DNA of 64,000 bases. It comes from Anthopleura xanthogrammica (Eukaryota > Cnidaria > Anthozoa > Actiniaria > Actiniidae). A program made the position numbers and the translations under genes. Positions within the stretch are counted from its first letter, which is position 1; every line of letters starts with the position of its first letter. The notes under the pieces are model-generated. The model had not been told where the DNA came from and searched no databases. It worked only from the letters and a program-made list of their open reading frames with translations. Positions 21,060 through 34,400 of the stretch are shown piece after piece. The stretch spans positions 6,126,620 to 6,190,619 of the forward strand of contig OZ025220.1 of assembly GCA_964019055.1 (NCBI GenBank), given 5' to 3'.

Positions 21060-22149
21060 CTGTCGAGAGTAGTCAGAATGTTATAATTTCAGTGGCAGAT
21101 CCAGTACAATTTCAAAAGGGGTGACTTTACAGTTTTTATCGAAAAACTTGGCATCTATAAATATTCCAGGAATGTTCCATTGCTCTTTGGCCAATCAGAA
21201 ATTACTCTCTGACCACAAGACAAAGGAAAGATAACAATGACGCTTCATTTAAAATGAACATGGTATATAACAATATAATGATATTTATTTTTTTCCACAC
21301 CTTTGAAAATACGGCCAATCACAAGGCAGGAAAGCCGTTGTATATTGGCCAGACGATATTCCCTTTTTCCTTTTCATCAGACATTGCAGCATTGGTTTAT
21401 TTTCATTTTTTTTGTGTGATAAAATAGTTATACAATGCATTGTCGTGGCATATATTAATATCCCACTTGTCGCTTATTTAGCTTGTACCTTCTTGTACAC
21501 AAACTCACATGAAGGTTCGCGCGTGTACAAGAAAATACAAGTGCCTCGTGAGATATTTAACCCTAGTTACCTTGGTCACTGGAAACTATCTCAAAATTTG
21601 CAGAAAAGCACAGAAGCACCAGTGCATAAAAGATGTGCATCCTTCACCAACATATAAAAAGAAGAATAAATAATGATTTTGACTTCTCTTCAGTTTTCGT
21701 CAAACTAACCAGCTGATCTGAAATAGTGACGTAGAGATGACGTCACTGCAAAACTGAGGTGTCATGAAGACTGCGAAAATCGACTTACAAAAATTTATAT
21801 CTGAGATCAATCCTGATTTTCAGGGGAGGTTATTGATTTTTGTATAAAATTAATATGATATTCATCATTTAGTGAGAAAATAGAATAAAGAATTAACCGT
21901 TTCCAGAGTCTTTTCGCTACTAAGGATGACACCATTGCAATTTTTTTTCGATTCTTATGACTAATATTTTTTTCTCAGATCAGTTGGAAGTAGTTGAACA
22001 TGAAAAAAATTCTAAAAAATTTATTACACACTATCGACGAGAACCGTGAAATGGTCTATTATGAAACAAGAAAAAGGAAGTGATGTATAAAATGAATAAA
22101 AAAAATAGTCATTGCTTAATTAAGAGAAGGCTACTCATAGGACATACAT

Positions 22150-22490
22150 ACATATACTTTATTTTACTTCGGATTTTAGAGTACCTCACAAGGTGCTAGT
22201 ATCTCCGGAAAAAATGCTAAAATCTTAAATTGAGTCAATAATAAAAAATAAATCGTTGAAGAAGGGTAAAAACGTTTTTAAAAAACGCATCTACATATGG
22301 AATTATATCAAATAGCTACAATCTGCAAGAATTCTTATTGTTTCTTTTCAATATATTGGTAAAGTTTCAGATTGTCTTGTAGCATCTGGTACTGAGTTGG
22401 TTCCAAAGTGCCGCTGCTACATACTTAAAAGACTTCAGGCCATACTTGGTGGTCTTCACTGGAAGTATCTTTAGTTTTCTATTTTTCTAA
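22150..22490 (-). pseudogene. LINE 3' end fragment, unit A
   Basis: The minus strand has KTTKYGLKSFKYVAAALWN, the YGxxSFxYxxAxLWNxLP motif near the C-terminus of non-LTR reverse transcriptase ORFs, followed by a 3' UTR-like stretch ending ctagcaccttgtgaggtact and a TATG-rich tail. Copy in unit B at 51690-52030. Confidence 0.7.
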
Positions 22491-22751
22491 GGTTGTATTT
22501 TTTGGCGGCAGTATGTATGCACTGACGCTAATAAAATGTTGCTAAGAAATGAATGACAGCTCGACAAAAAAAGAGCCCGCAGAACTTAAATAAATAAGGG
22601 TTATTGCCCGAGGGTGTTTTTTTTTTCGATTGAGAAGTGAACGAACTTTATCGAAAACAAGGTACAGTACCCAAAGATTTTTTCTTTTGCGATATATCTC
22701 AATAAAATTTGAATACGTTTAAAACAACCCGAGAATATATTAAACTTTTAC

Positions 22752-22948
22752 CTGGTACTCCTATGGTTTCGTATGACTTCTATCCTGCTTTTCTTCTCGT
22801 TTCGTTTCTTCTTGGTGTTTTCTTCTGTTGTATGAACTTCTTGTTTATATGATCTCGTGTGGGATATATTCATATATTCAACTTTTAACAAAACTTCAAT
22901 TCTTTGCTTCATATCTTCAATATTTACCCATTTCCTGTGACGTCTATA
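22752..22948 (-). other. Charged, coiled-coil-like reading frame 1
   Basis: Open minus-strand stretch with RHRKWVNIEDMKQRIEVLL and a Lys/Arg-rich end (TKKKRNEKKSRIEVIR), closed by a donor-like CCAG|gtaaaag. Similar to the frame at 24739-24987 (HKKHVQGTIDDMKQRIKVLL). Could be exons of a duplicated coiled-coil gene or repeat debris; function unknown. Confidence 0.3.
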
Positions 22949-24738
22949 TTATCTTGCCTTTTTTCTTCTTGTGTTTTCTTCTTTGACTTTCTACTTTTAT
23001 ATAAACTTTTTGTTTATATTACCCCATGCAGGATCTATTCATTGAACCTTTCTATACCATAGAAATGAAGCTAATGAATCCCTTAGACGTTGTTGAGGCG
23101 TAAAATAAGATTGGGCGATAATTACACGTCAACATCTGTTCACCATAATTCATCAAACGTGTTGTAACTAGTTTAAAAAAATTGTATAAAAAACTGTCAC
23201 AGACGTGCTTATTTTTATACATTTTTTTTCCAAACCAGTGACAACACGTTTGATATGATAATTTCTTGGTGCTGTTTTCACATCTGTTCAGCGTATACAG
23301 TAATATTACTGGACTCTAGTATTTTCCCCAGGTTATATATTCTTAGTAATGTGTCAAAGCAATTGAAAACGCGCGCGCATGCTGTGTGCAGTTATAAAGC
23401 ACGCGGGGGTTGGCAGAACACGAAAGAAGTGTTAGGTTGAAGAAGCAAAAAGAAAGTTATTTTTCTGTTAAATAATATTATTTATTGACATTATTTCCTT
23501 GTTTTCTTTTGCAAAAAGAAGCTAGGATAGGGAATCGGAAGATTCAGAATATGAAAAGAAAAAAAGGAAACAATGCGCACAGAAGTTAAACGGCACAAAC
23601 AAAACAAAAATAACCGAGAATACCAATTTCATCAACAGACGCGACCAGTTTAAAAACTTCAGATTGTCTACAGTTGAAATAATTAGTTTTTTTGCTTCTT
23701 TTTCTTCGACATTGTAACCATCAACCCTCTTTTTTTCAGCAGCAACTAACATAATCGACATTAGCAGTGTTGATTGTTGATGTCGTGTCAGGGTAATACA
23801 GAAACAGGTAATACAGGTTTTTCTCGAGTAGCAAATTAAGTACCGTATTTTTTATAGTATATTGTGAGACTAAAAAAGAGCGTCTAAGGAAAAGGGTCAA
23901 AACAATATTAACCATCTTACTCGAACCGATTTAGAGGCGAGAGGTGGGGTTACCCGGTAACCATTTCCTCTGGAAGTGAAAATAATCTAAATTTTTTCCT
24001 CAAAATATTTGAAACTCTTGTTGATTATCGTGGTACAGAATTTAGGAATAGACATTTGGACTGAAATCTCAAATTTGCAAGTGCGTCTAAAAGAACAATA
24101 TAATTGAATAACACAGACAAGAATAAATTTAAAAAAAGGCTGACAAAATTTGTCTGGCTCTACAAAAAAAAAAAAAAAAAAAAAAAAAATTCCCGACTAT
24201 ATTTGTCCGGCTGCAAACGTCAGGACAAAATTTTGCCACCTCGAATGGGTCGCCTGTCCTGTTCGTGACCTTCTTTTTAGGCAACTATTTGCACACATAT
24301 ATCTTTATATCATTTATTTTCATTGTTAGTTCCCAATAAAGCTGTTAGGAAACGCATTCTCTATTGTCCCAGCACGATGGTGACAGATTAGTAGATAAAA
24401 CAAATTCGCCTAGTGGAAATGCACCCTAAAGTTATGAACAACAAATTGCTTTTGTCTTTTGAATCCTTAACGTGCAAGCTGGTCATGTCTATCGCCTCTC
24501 GTACCTAAATCTGAATCTACAAATTATCACGAACTGAAGCTAGTAGAGAACATGGGATACAAATTAAGAAGCAGAAACATCAGAAAGCCATATTGTAAGA
24601 TATGTGTTCGTTTCTTTTTCGTTTTATTTGTTTATTGTTTTTATTTGCTTTCTTATTTTATTTTGTTTTTGTATTATTTATTTTCTATTATTTTCCGTTT
24701 TCTTTGTTTTTATTTCATTGTTTCTGTTTTTATTTGTC

Positions 24739-24987
24739 TTAAAAAAACGAAATATTTTCTTCCCAAGCGTCGACAATAGTCCAATATTTTGTTTCTTTTG
24801 TCTTTCCTGACAGGCTTCCTAATTTAGCAATAAACGTTTTTTCTTCAGACATGTTATTTTCTTGAAATTCAGCTTCTAACAAAACTTTAATTCTTTGTTT
24901 CATATCATCAATAGTTCCCTGTACATGTTTCTTGTGACGTTCTCTATCTTTTTTCTTGCCTTTTTTCTTCTTGTGGTTCCTTCTTTT
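24739..24987 (-). other. Charged, coiled-coil-like reading frame 2
   Basis: 82 codons open to TAA at 24739-24741, with RERHKKHVQGTIDDMKQRI, EAEFQENNMSEEKTFIAKLG and KYWTIVDAWEE. A copy lies in unit B (53276-53587 region), and partial versions of the EEKTFIAKL part recur at about 56150-56200 and 56310-56350. The repetition in four places suggests an old exon family or a repeat. Not recognised. Confidence 0.3.
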
Positions 24988-26279
24988 CTACTTTTATATG
25001 ATCTTCTTGTTAATATTACTTCATGCAGGATCTATTCATTGAACCTTTCTATATAATCGAAATGAAGCTAATGAATCCCTCAGCCATTGGTGAGGTATAA
25101 AGCAAGATTGGGTAATCATTACACAACAACATCTGTTCAGCATATACAGTAGTCATAACTCAATTGTTTGACATACGAATGTGGTTGTGTACAGTGTTGC
25201 TGCTAGTTCAATGGATATATATATATATATTTATTTATTTATTTATTTATTTGGGCATATAGCTTGATAATAAACAAAAAACGAGAAGATTTGTCTTTTT
25301 TTTTCAATGGAGATTTTTAATAATAGCATCGATAATAAAAACCCCAATTGTAATGAAAACAATATTTTAGTGTAGCATCAAGTGAAGTATAAAAATAAAG
25401 AAAAAGTCACAAAGTGAATTTCTCAAACTTTTGCTATCAGAAATTACTTTACTTTCATAGTTTTGTGCACGATAGTGGTAAATGTATTCACCAATCTGAT
25501 GATAAATGTTCTCAACTCAAGGGTGGGCTAAATTGTTCAAAGCATGTTTTTCGTAAACAGTGTTCTTCGTTGGAAAAGCGCGAATTACCCACTTTCATAC
25601 ATTCAACAGCTGATTAGAATAAATTTGTAATATCCAAGTATTCATGAGAATTTGATTTTCCATACCAAAGAATATGTTTATCAAAGTAAGATGTGAACCT
25701 TTCACAAAGATATGATTTTTTTTACAATACGTTTATTGGAAAACATGAAATGAAGCCACACTGGCCAGTTTCAGAAACACTTACAAAACTCTAATTTTCA
25801 TCTCAAAATTTTTTAGGAGTTTTACATGCCATTCAAACTTTCTATATTCTTTGAACTTCAATTGCAAGCAACGTCTATTCAAAATTTTAGGGACATCACT
25901 ATTACATCAAGAATTTAATGGCAAAGAAAAATTCCTTATAAAATCACAAGCAAGTTATTTCGTATCTTGCACAAAATTTTTTCGTTATGTTGTGCGTGAA
26001 CCTTTATATCATTCTAGATCTAAGAAAAAAAATATATAAACCAAAAATTGAAAAAACACGAGGAACCAACAAGGGATGTATTCCAGTCTCAAGACATGAC
26101 TTTGAAGGACTGCCTGCCTGTAAACATCTGTTTAATTAAGTCAGATTTTTTTTTTGATCTCCATGTTAATTTTGCTTTCAGTTATATAGGCAGTGCTGGT
26201 GTTTGAATCTTATATTTGACACTGTTGTTACATTTAAATAATGCCATTTGTTACAGAACTGACGACACAATTCAGTTAT

Positions 26280-26427
26280 AAAAATAGAAATATAAAAGAA
26301 AGAAAGAAAAAAAGAAAGAAAGAAGAAAAGAAAGAAAGAAAGAAAGAAGCAAAGAAAGAAAGAAAGATGGAAGGAAAGAAAGAAGGAGAGAAAGAAAGAA
26401 GGAAAGAAAGAAGGAAAGAAAGAACAA

Positions 26428-26467
<40 letters not shown>

Positions 26468-26624
26468 AAAAAGAAAGAACGAAAGAAAGAAGGAAAGAAA
26501 AGAAAAAAAAGAAAAGAAAGAAAGATAGAAAGAAAGTAAGAAAGTGAAAGGAAAAATAAATGAATTAAGGAAAGAAGGAAGAAAGGAAGGAAGGAAGGAA
26601 GGAAGCAAGGAAGCAAGGAAGCAA

Positions 26625-26656
<32 letters not shown>

Positions 26657-26690
26657 TGAATGAATGAAAGAAGGAAGGAAAACAGAAAGA
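26280..26690. repeat. (GAAA)n polypurine tract, unit A
   Basis: About 400 bp almost purely A/G on the plus strand, mostly GAAA and GGAA units. It creates spurious Lys/Glu-rich and Phe/Ser/Leu-rich reading frames. Could form triplex-type DNA. Unit B equivalent at about 54930-55160 is shorter. Confidence 0.95.
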
Positions 26691-27189
26691 AGGAGTGAGT
26701 AGGGAACTATATAAAGAAATCGAAATCTAGCTGACAATATCTGTCTAGCTCTAACAAAATATCTATCAAAATTTGTCCCAAGAAAACAAAAATTGTCTTG
26801 TAAATCGCGTTCGCATTAGTACATCAGCGACAATCAAATTATCGAGCGAATTATTATATCAGAAAGCATCAAACTCCAAAACCTTGTCCACATGCTGTCT
26901 TGACGTTAATTAGTCCCAGGTTTGGAGTCCTCCAAAGCAGGAGCACGGACCCATAAACTTTGGTTGACTGGGACAAATTTTTGCCACTTCGCAAGGCTCT
27001 CGTGTCCCGTTCGTGGCCTTTCGGTTTGTGCAATTATTTGTACGTTTATCTCATATATTTTGTGTATTTTCATTGTTAGTTCCCAATAAAGCTGTTAGGG
27101 AACGCATTCGCTATTGTCCCAGTACGACAGATGAGTTGATAAAACAAATTCAAAGTCATAAACAACAAAACAGCCGAGGGTAAAGTATC

Positions 27190-27833
27190 GGGTATGCTCG
27201 TCAAGTTTTTCTGACAATGTTTGCCGAACCAACGTCCTTGACTTGTCTGAGAGTTTCTCCAGCTAGTTTACACATTTCTTGTCGATTTTTTACGAAATAT
27301 TAGTTAAAATTAATGAATTTACCTTCTATGAAGTGTTTTCTACGGAACTGAAATATCATTCTTGCAGTATAATCAGGTTTTTCTGGTCTACAGGCCACTT
27401 TTTCTCTCACTGAAGTTTCAGTCACGAAACTTCATCGGAAGATTAAGAATCTTCCCTCGCTTTCCCTCGCTAAATATTCTTTAGCAAGTCGTTAAAGTCG
27501 AAAAATTGTTTTTGTTCACTTTAAGACAGACATGACTTCGATTAAAAGTATTTTTCGCATTGCAAATATAAGAAAAAATACTTCTTGATCCATCTTTGAC
27601 TACATTATTGCAATTTTTCTGTGCATTTGTGAGTAAGCAAAGCGCGCGGGAACCCTGTGCAAAGTGGTACACGGACGGACGTATGTATGTATGTATGTAT
27701 GTATGTATGTATGTATGTATGGACAAGATGATGACGTAATCAAGTCATGAAAAATCAACTCGATGGATTACCATTTTGTCTAAAGTATGGTGCTCCGATC
27801 GCGCGGGCCTATGGCCCGCGCGGGAGCTCCGCT
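27190..27833. mobile_element. AGCGGAGCTCC-family fragment 1 in spacer
   Basis: Reverse-oriented relative of 13346-14757: shared stretches include ctggtctacaggccactttttc, the tttagcaagtcgttaaagtcg block and the terminal cgggagctccgct. A GC-rich palindrome (cgcgcgggcc/ggcccgcgcg) lies next to the end. A (GTAT)n run is at 27681-27721. Confidence 0.65.
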
Positions 27834-27839
27834 AATATA

Positions 27840-28547
27840 GATCAAATAATTATAAATATATTATATAACTTTTTTCTTGAAATGGGATCAAAGACAAAAC
27901 TTCAAAGCTTCAAATATCGCTTTTCTGGTTCACAAGTAATGAAGAAAAAGATGATAAAAATGTAAAATGCAATAAAAACGACAAACAATTATCCAAGTTT
28001 TTTTGACAATGTTTGCCGAAGCAACGTCCTTGGCTTGTCGAAAGTTTCAGCAATCTGCAGCTAGTTTACACAATTTGTGTCGATATTTTTTTTGAAATAT
28101 TAGTTAACATTAATGAATTTACCTTCTATGAAGTGTTTTCTACGGAACTGAAATATTATTCTTGCAGTGTAATCAGTTTTTTCTGGTCTACAGGTCACTT
28201 GATTAAGAATCTTCTCTCGCTAAATCTTCTTTAGCAAGTCGCTAAAGTCGAAAAAATGTTTTTGTTCACTTTAAGACAGACATGACTTCGATTAAACGTA
28301 TTTTTCGCTAATAATAAATAATAAAAATAATAAATAAGAAAAAAATACTTCTTGATCCATCTTTGACTACATTATTGCGATTTTTTCTGTGTATTTGCGA
28401 GTAAGCAAAGCGCGCGGGAACCCTGTGGTGGTACACGCCCGTCGTACGTACGGACAATGTGATGGCCCAATCAAGCCATAGAAAATCAACTCGATTGGTT
28501 ACCATTTTTTCTTAAGTATGGTGCTCCGCTCGCGCGGGGGCTCCGCT
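27840..28547. mobile_element. AGCGGAGCTCC-family fragment 2 in spacer
   Basis: Second reverse-oriented copy directly after the first, ending gggggctccgct. Shares caatgtttgccgaagcaacg and gtacgtacggacaatgtg-type sequence with the other copies. Confidence 0.65.
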
Positions 28548-29710
28548 ATTAACTATATTAAGACTAAATATGACAAAAGAAAAATGTACCAATTTATATT
28601 TACACAAGTTCCAGCGATCAATCAATCTTTATTCGTATCAATTATTTACAAAGTAATAATAATGTAATGGTATACACTGCTTTTGTGGTACATGCCAGCT
28701 GTAATAGCTTTAGACTAGTCGAGACAGCTGGCATAAATCGATAATTTTAGGGAGATTTCAATGGTCTCCTTGAATTATATATTTCTTTACTATTTCTTAC
28801 GTGGATGTATTCCGTGCACGATCGACCTGCCAAGACGTGAACGTTGGCTAGTAAGAAAGAAGCTCCCTCGCAGCACAAAGGAAGTGCCCGCGGACTTTTA
28901 ATCGGCAAAGCTAGTATAATAAATGGTCTTTCTGGGGAAATTAGTGTTTTTATTTTTTTTCCAGGCTACTTCCTTGGTTTTGACCAGTTTGAACTTCGCC
29001 TATCTTACACTTCCAAAAGAGAGACGAAAATATGCCGTATTCAAAGACGATTATCTCCCGATAAATTTAGTTGAAATATAAAATTGATACTTCAACTAAC
29101 AGTTCTAATGCACAACGTTACAGTATTCGTACAAACTTTAGTTACGAATGATTTTTTGGTTTTTCTTGGAGGGAATTTTGAAAATCACTAATTTTACGCT
29201 CTCGCGTCCCCTCAAATATTCAATAAGCGAGTCGCTTCTAAAAAATCGAAAATTGATTATTTTTGAAAACCAAATGTACCTTTGTACTGGGCAAATAATA
29301 GGCTTTCTTCAGACAAAGTTTGAGGATAAGCAATTTTTGAGCAATTTCCGACTTTGCTCGATCCTTACATGGACTGCCTCTTAATTATCATCAATAGATC
29401 TACATATTTTTGTGGTTAAAATGACGCAACTATTGCTCAATGCGAAAGCCTCCATTCTTGCTTTTATTTTGACTTACTAGACCATAATATCTCAATCGAT
29501 CAACTTTATTACCATATATTGGAAAGATTGTATACGGTACAAGGTATAGAGAGAATTACAGTTCATGGTAAAAGTGACTCAGAAAAAAACTAAGCTTTTT
29601 TGAATAATTGTCTTCTGTTACGAGCAAATGAACATTTCACTATCACAACAATCCTTAACAACATGTGAAATAACATATATCTGTTTCCAAAAGGTTGTCG
29701 AAGCTAAAGG
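28548..29710. other. Spacer between units, right part
   Basis: AT-rich, no recognisable gene. At about 28615-28660 there is a reversed LINE-like 3' end (caatctttattcgtatcaat). Short open frames (28844-29074, 29148-29384) have no motif I recognise. Confidence 0.4.
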
Positions 29711-30309
29711 CGATAGGCGATAGGCGATAGGCGATAGGCGATAGGCGATAGGCGATAGGCGATAGGCGATAGGCGATAGGCGATAGGCGATAGGCGATAG
29801 GCGATAGGCGATAGGCGATAGGCGATAGGCGATAGGCGATAGGCGATAGGCGATAGGCGATAGGCGATAGGCGATAGGCGATAGGCGATAGGCGATAGGC
29901 GATAGGCGATAGGCGATAGGCGATAGGCGATAGGCGATAGGCGATAGGCGATAGGCGATAGGCGATAGGCGATAGGCGATAGGCGATAGGCGATAGGCGA
30001 TAGGCGATAGGCGATAGGCGATAGGCGATAGGCGATAGGCGATAGGCGATAGGCGATAGGCGATAGGCGATAGGCGATAGGCGATAGGCGATAGGCGATA
30101 GGCGATAGGCGATAGGCGATAGGCGATAGGCGATAGGCGATAGGCGATAGGCGATAGGCGATAGGCGATAGGCGATAGGCGATAGGCGATAGGCGATAGG
30201 CGATAGGCGATAGGCGATAGGCGATAGGCGATAGGCGATAGGCGATAGGCGATAGGCGATAGGCGATAGGCGATAGGCGATAGGCGATAGGCGATAGGCG
30301 ATAGGCGAT
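29711..30309. repeat. (CGATAGG)n satellite, unit B boundary
   Basis: About 599 bp (about 85 units) of the same 7-bp repeat in the same orientation, followed by the same gattggtcattttaag sequence as the unit A array. It sits exactly where similarity between the two units begins. Confidence 0.95.
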
Positions 30310-30503
30310 TGGTCATTTTAAGATTTCAACGGAATAGCTGGAATGACGTGTTTATCTTTCTTATTCTCGTCAAGAACACGGATGTTAGTGTAAAGATAAC
30401 CAGTGATGTTTGTAATGAACAACGAAACCATTTTAAAGGCCTCGATCATAGGCTGCTTTCTTACGACCCATAAAGCATTTTGATTTGGCTCATTCGCGTC
30501 AAA

Positions 30504-30597
30504 TTTGAGGGGCACTTTGCATAAAATAACTTGACAATCGTTTTCATGTGCAGTGAACGATAACAAGCTATTGTATTTATGCAAAGTGCCCCTCAAA
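30504..30597. mobile_element. Short TIR element (MITE-like), unit B
   Basis: Unit B copy of the element at 1151-1239, with the same terminal inverted repeat around aaagtgcccctcaaa. Confidence 0.55.
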
Positions 30598-30778
30598 GAC
30601 TAGAATAAGAAACCAGTAAATTCGTGTTCAGGTGTGTGCCCATAATTCCTTTCCATCTTGGAATGACTTATCGCCTATCTTCTTTGGATCCCACAAACGT
30701 TTTCGAAATGGTTGTATATGGCAACCCTTATCTTAGAATGAGTTTAACTTCAACAGTTGCCAGTGGAATAGAGCTTTC

Positions 30779-31032
30779 TTAGTTGCATCTTTCCCCATTC
30801 TTCATTTTATAACGTCCTTTCTCCTTCTCTTCTGTAGTGGTTTCTGCATAGTCACCAAGTCCTTTCTCTCTGTCATTCAGTACTTTTGTCGGTCCTTGCT
30901 CATCAATGATGTCTGTGGCATCTCCATGTGCATCAGTCACAAGTTGCAAGATTTCAAGACAACAAGAGACTGAACACTTGGGTTCGTTCTTCAAAGACTT
31001 TATAGTTGTTAGACTAGATGAGATGTATTTGA
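30779..31032 (-). CDS. Gene B exon 21: cytoplasmic tail and stop
   Basis: 254 bp, stop TAA at 30779-30781, acceptor atttttacag at 31033. Tail of 84 residues with NEPKCSVSCC and an acidic/Lys-rich end (EEKEKGRYK). It matches the gene A tail except for three residue changes. Confidence 0.8.
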
Positions 31033-31393
31033 CTGTAAAAATCAACATGTTGCTGCATCATTCAATTTTGCTAACGGAAACATTCTTCCATTTATCAACC
31101 ACCCAGATTATAATTCCCCTCCGGTTATAATAACCGACTTATGCTTCCAGTTATACCCCTCCCCCGTTATAAGCCACCCGGTTGTTAAGCTCCCCGGGTT
31201 GTAAGCCAGTAGTCTGCTAACAGAAATGTCCACAAAGATCACAAATCTTGAAGTACTTCATACCATTTAAATGAAAGTTATTTGTTGAATACTCCATACC
31301 TACTGAACGAACGAGGCTTTTAAATTTTGTGTTACAAAAAACAGTCGATCTTTCGCTGGATTGGGATTGGTAGGAAACTGAAACAAGCTCTCT

Positions 31394-31437
<44 letters not shown>

Positions 31438-34400
31438 TAAAGTACGTATACCATTTGGAAATGCGAGAAAATGGGTGTGGCCAATTACCAGTTATGAGAA
31501 CGAGGATATCTTTGACTACCAGACTCGTGGCCAATGCGTCTCGTTAACAGTATAAATTCACCCTACTATTAATCATACACCTAAATCCGAAATGGCGCAC
31601 AACTGTGTGAGTTACATGAAAACGAGGCATCGAGGGCCAACTTTACAAATTTACAGCATTTTCTTATAATTTGATGCCGCAAAATTGTTGTGTTCCTGAA
31701 TGTAAGAAAGAAAGAAAGGCCGAACAAGTGTATACTTTGCATAGACACCATATGGTTTTCTTTGTAATTGGCCCTGGATGCCTCGTTGCCAATAATGTGC
31801 GCCATTTTGGACGTTTTGTATTTTTAGTGTAAACTCTGAATATTTCTTTCTTACCTGCTACAATAGTGACAACAAGAACATTACTTGAGACAAGTACAAT
31901 GGTTATGATAAGATCATCCCCTTCTTGATTCACACCAGATGATATCTCGTTCCTGGGGATCTGTAACAGCATACCAATGGTAAGGTTCACAGAGCTTGCC
32001 ATCAAAGAAATGAGCTGTAGCCAGTGTTCAAAGTTGTCTTCCATTGGCTTGGAGAAGGCAAAGAGAATGGAATACAGCCCAGAAAACATTGCAGTCATAC
32101 CAAGACTTGTGCGACCCTCGGCGCTCAATAACAGAAGCACTGCACTGAAAAATATCTTGCGAAACAGTTCAACGATTTCCCAAAACCAGCAATCTGCACA
32201 ATAATTTTCATACATGAACCGAAGAACACCTTTCATGAAACTGAACTTTTGCAGGGAAGACGACTCGGAATTCTTCAACGATCTCTTGAGGATGAATAGA
32301 ACTACCAGTGGTATGCCAACACAGTATACTATTGCCAATCTGCTTAAGTTTCCATAAATCGTATGCCTTGTTGTGTCACATTCCACTGAGTAGTCGGCTC
32401 TGAGGTATGATTTACAGTTGTGTTCACCATACGAGCATATCTTGTGGCAGGTGTCTGGCAGCATTTGGAAGACGTGGTAACAAGTTGATGGAAAAGTGAT
32501 GAATATGACCAGGCTTACAAAACGATAGCACGTGTACTTGTACTGCTTGATTTTCTCCGTTCGCTCGTCTTCACTCACTTTCTTGCTCGTGAACCATTCG
32601 ATGAGGTATTTGCTCAGGATTCCTAACATGATAGCCGATCCAGTAATGATGACACTTGCCATGAACTGAGTGTATGCGTCTGTTTTCATTGAGTGTTTGA
32701 TGCAGTTGATGGGAACAATTTGGAGAAGATTGAGCTGAACTATTCTGGCATAGACTGTAATTGCAAGGATGGGTCCAGGCCACTTGATGTAAGAAAAGGA
32801 GCCAAACGTACTTGAAGAAACTTGATAAAAACCAATAACGATTTTAAGTCTGGCAAGAATGATGTCTGTCATCGATCTTGCTTTGTTATTACCATCAGAT
32901 TTTTTTGCTTGTCTCCAGACGAAAAATACAATAAAAAGCAGTCCCAAGACGACTACACAGGCCTGGACAATGATCCATGGTAGAGTTGGGCACTTTCTGC
33001 ATATTGCCATCATGTTGTAGTAACCTTCATTACACACGGCACACAACGGTCCAGTGTAACCTTCTTTACACAGTGAATCTGTTCCTCCAAGACAGGATTC
33101 AGCAAAAGGACAGGCGTATGGTTCTGGGATTTTATCTTTAAATTCTTCAATGGTATGGGGAACGTTGAAGCTACTCAGGTCCTTTTTGAATGCTGCGTAC
33201 GTTTGTTGAGATTCTTTATTTTTCCAGATCCAAAAATATCCGGCAGCCAAATCGATGCTGTCGTTTGCACACGCTTGGCCTTTAGTGCAGGTTATACAAG
33301 ACTTGAAACGATGCAGACGGTAATGGTTGTCACTGCATTTACATGCACGGAATCCAGCAAAAACTTTAGTGTTGGTACCTTTTGTAAAAACAAAATCAAG
33401 GTAAGTAACTAAAAATTTGAAGGCTAAATTTGATGCCATGATCATAATAGAATGATTTTACTTGGCTTGTGAAACAAATTTGTATAATTGGTAACAATCA
33501 AAGTAAAACAAAAGAAAACAATGGACTCAGAGTCCACTACTATCCAGCTGATGTGAAATATTGACGTAGAAATAACGTCACTGCAAAACTGAGGTGTTAC
33601 GAAGCCTGCAAAACGCGACTTGTAAAAGTCTTTGTCTGAGATAAATCTAGATTTTCAGGAGGTTTCTTTAATATTTTGTATAAATTTACTATGGTATTCA
33701 TTATTGAGTGGAAAAATAAAATAAAGAAATAACAGTTTCCCGAGTCGCCGACTACTAAGGACGACACCTCAGTTTTGCAAATTTTCTCGATTCTGATTGG
33801 CTCGTATTTTTCCACAGATCAGCTGGATGTATTTTGCTTGCTCTTTATCCATGGGTTAACTGATAAAATTACTCCAACGATCGAATGCATATGCATATCT
33901 GTACTAGAAAATCATATTACTACAATATCAAGAAAGAAAGAAACTCGAACCAGTGATTAATATCTTTAACATCTTATAAGAGAAGTTTGAGCCAAACTAA
34001 TACTTGAGCAATTCTTGTCCACTTTTTCAAGTAAAAGCACAAAAAAAGGCGTAAAAGCATAAGCTTAAATAGCATTACATATACCTTCTTTACAGGATTG
34101 ACATTCTGTCTGAGATTTCCCTGGAGCCATTTCGGGTGTAACATAAGTACCACGGGGACATAACTTGCATCCTAGACCATAATACTTCTTCCCTGAATAA
34201 CCCATTTCGTCCTGGTAGAATCCACCTGTTTACAAAATAGTGATGCATTATAAGATATTTTTATTATATTGCTAATATAGTTATAGTTTGTGTGTGGTGT
34301 GTTATATACATAAATAGTATTAGCCTAAGTTTCAAGCATTCCCAAGAGAGTCAAATGGCAAAAACATCAGGCGGCCATATTGAAGGTAACAAACTAACAC

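Larger units (their letters stand above)
21060..27171. other. 5' flank of gene A (contents)
   Basis: Should hold the missing leader exon and promoter, but I found no convincing one. It contains LINE remnants (22150-22490), two related charged reading frames (22752-22948 and 24739-24987), repeat segments around tgttagttcccaataaagctg (24330 and 27080), poly-A (24163-24189) and a polypurine array (26280-26690). Confidence 0.4.

Noticed and set aside
23522..23761. Possible signal-peptide exon of gene A (MKLVFSVIFVLFVPF in a minus-strand frame)
   Set aside because: Hydrophobic stretch looks leader-like, but no donor in the required phase 1 follows and the block is absent from unit B, so it cannot serve both genes.
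26241..26737. Lys/Glu-rich and Phe/Ser/Leu-rich frames on opposite strands (also 54881-55279)
   Set aside because: Translations of the GAAA polypurine tract, low complexity, not conserved in length between units.
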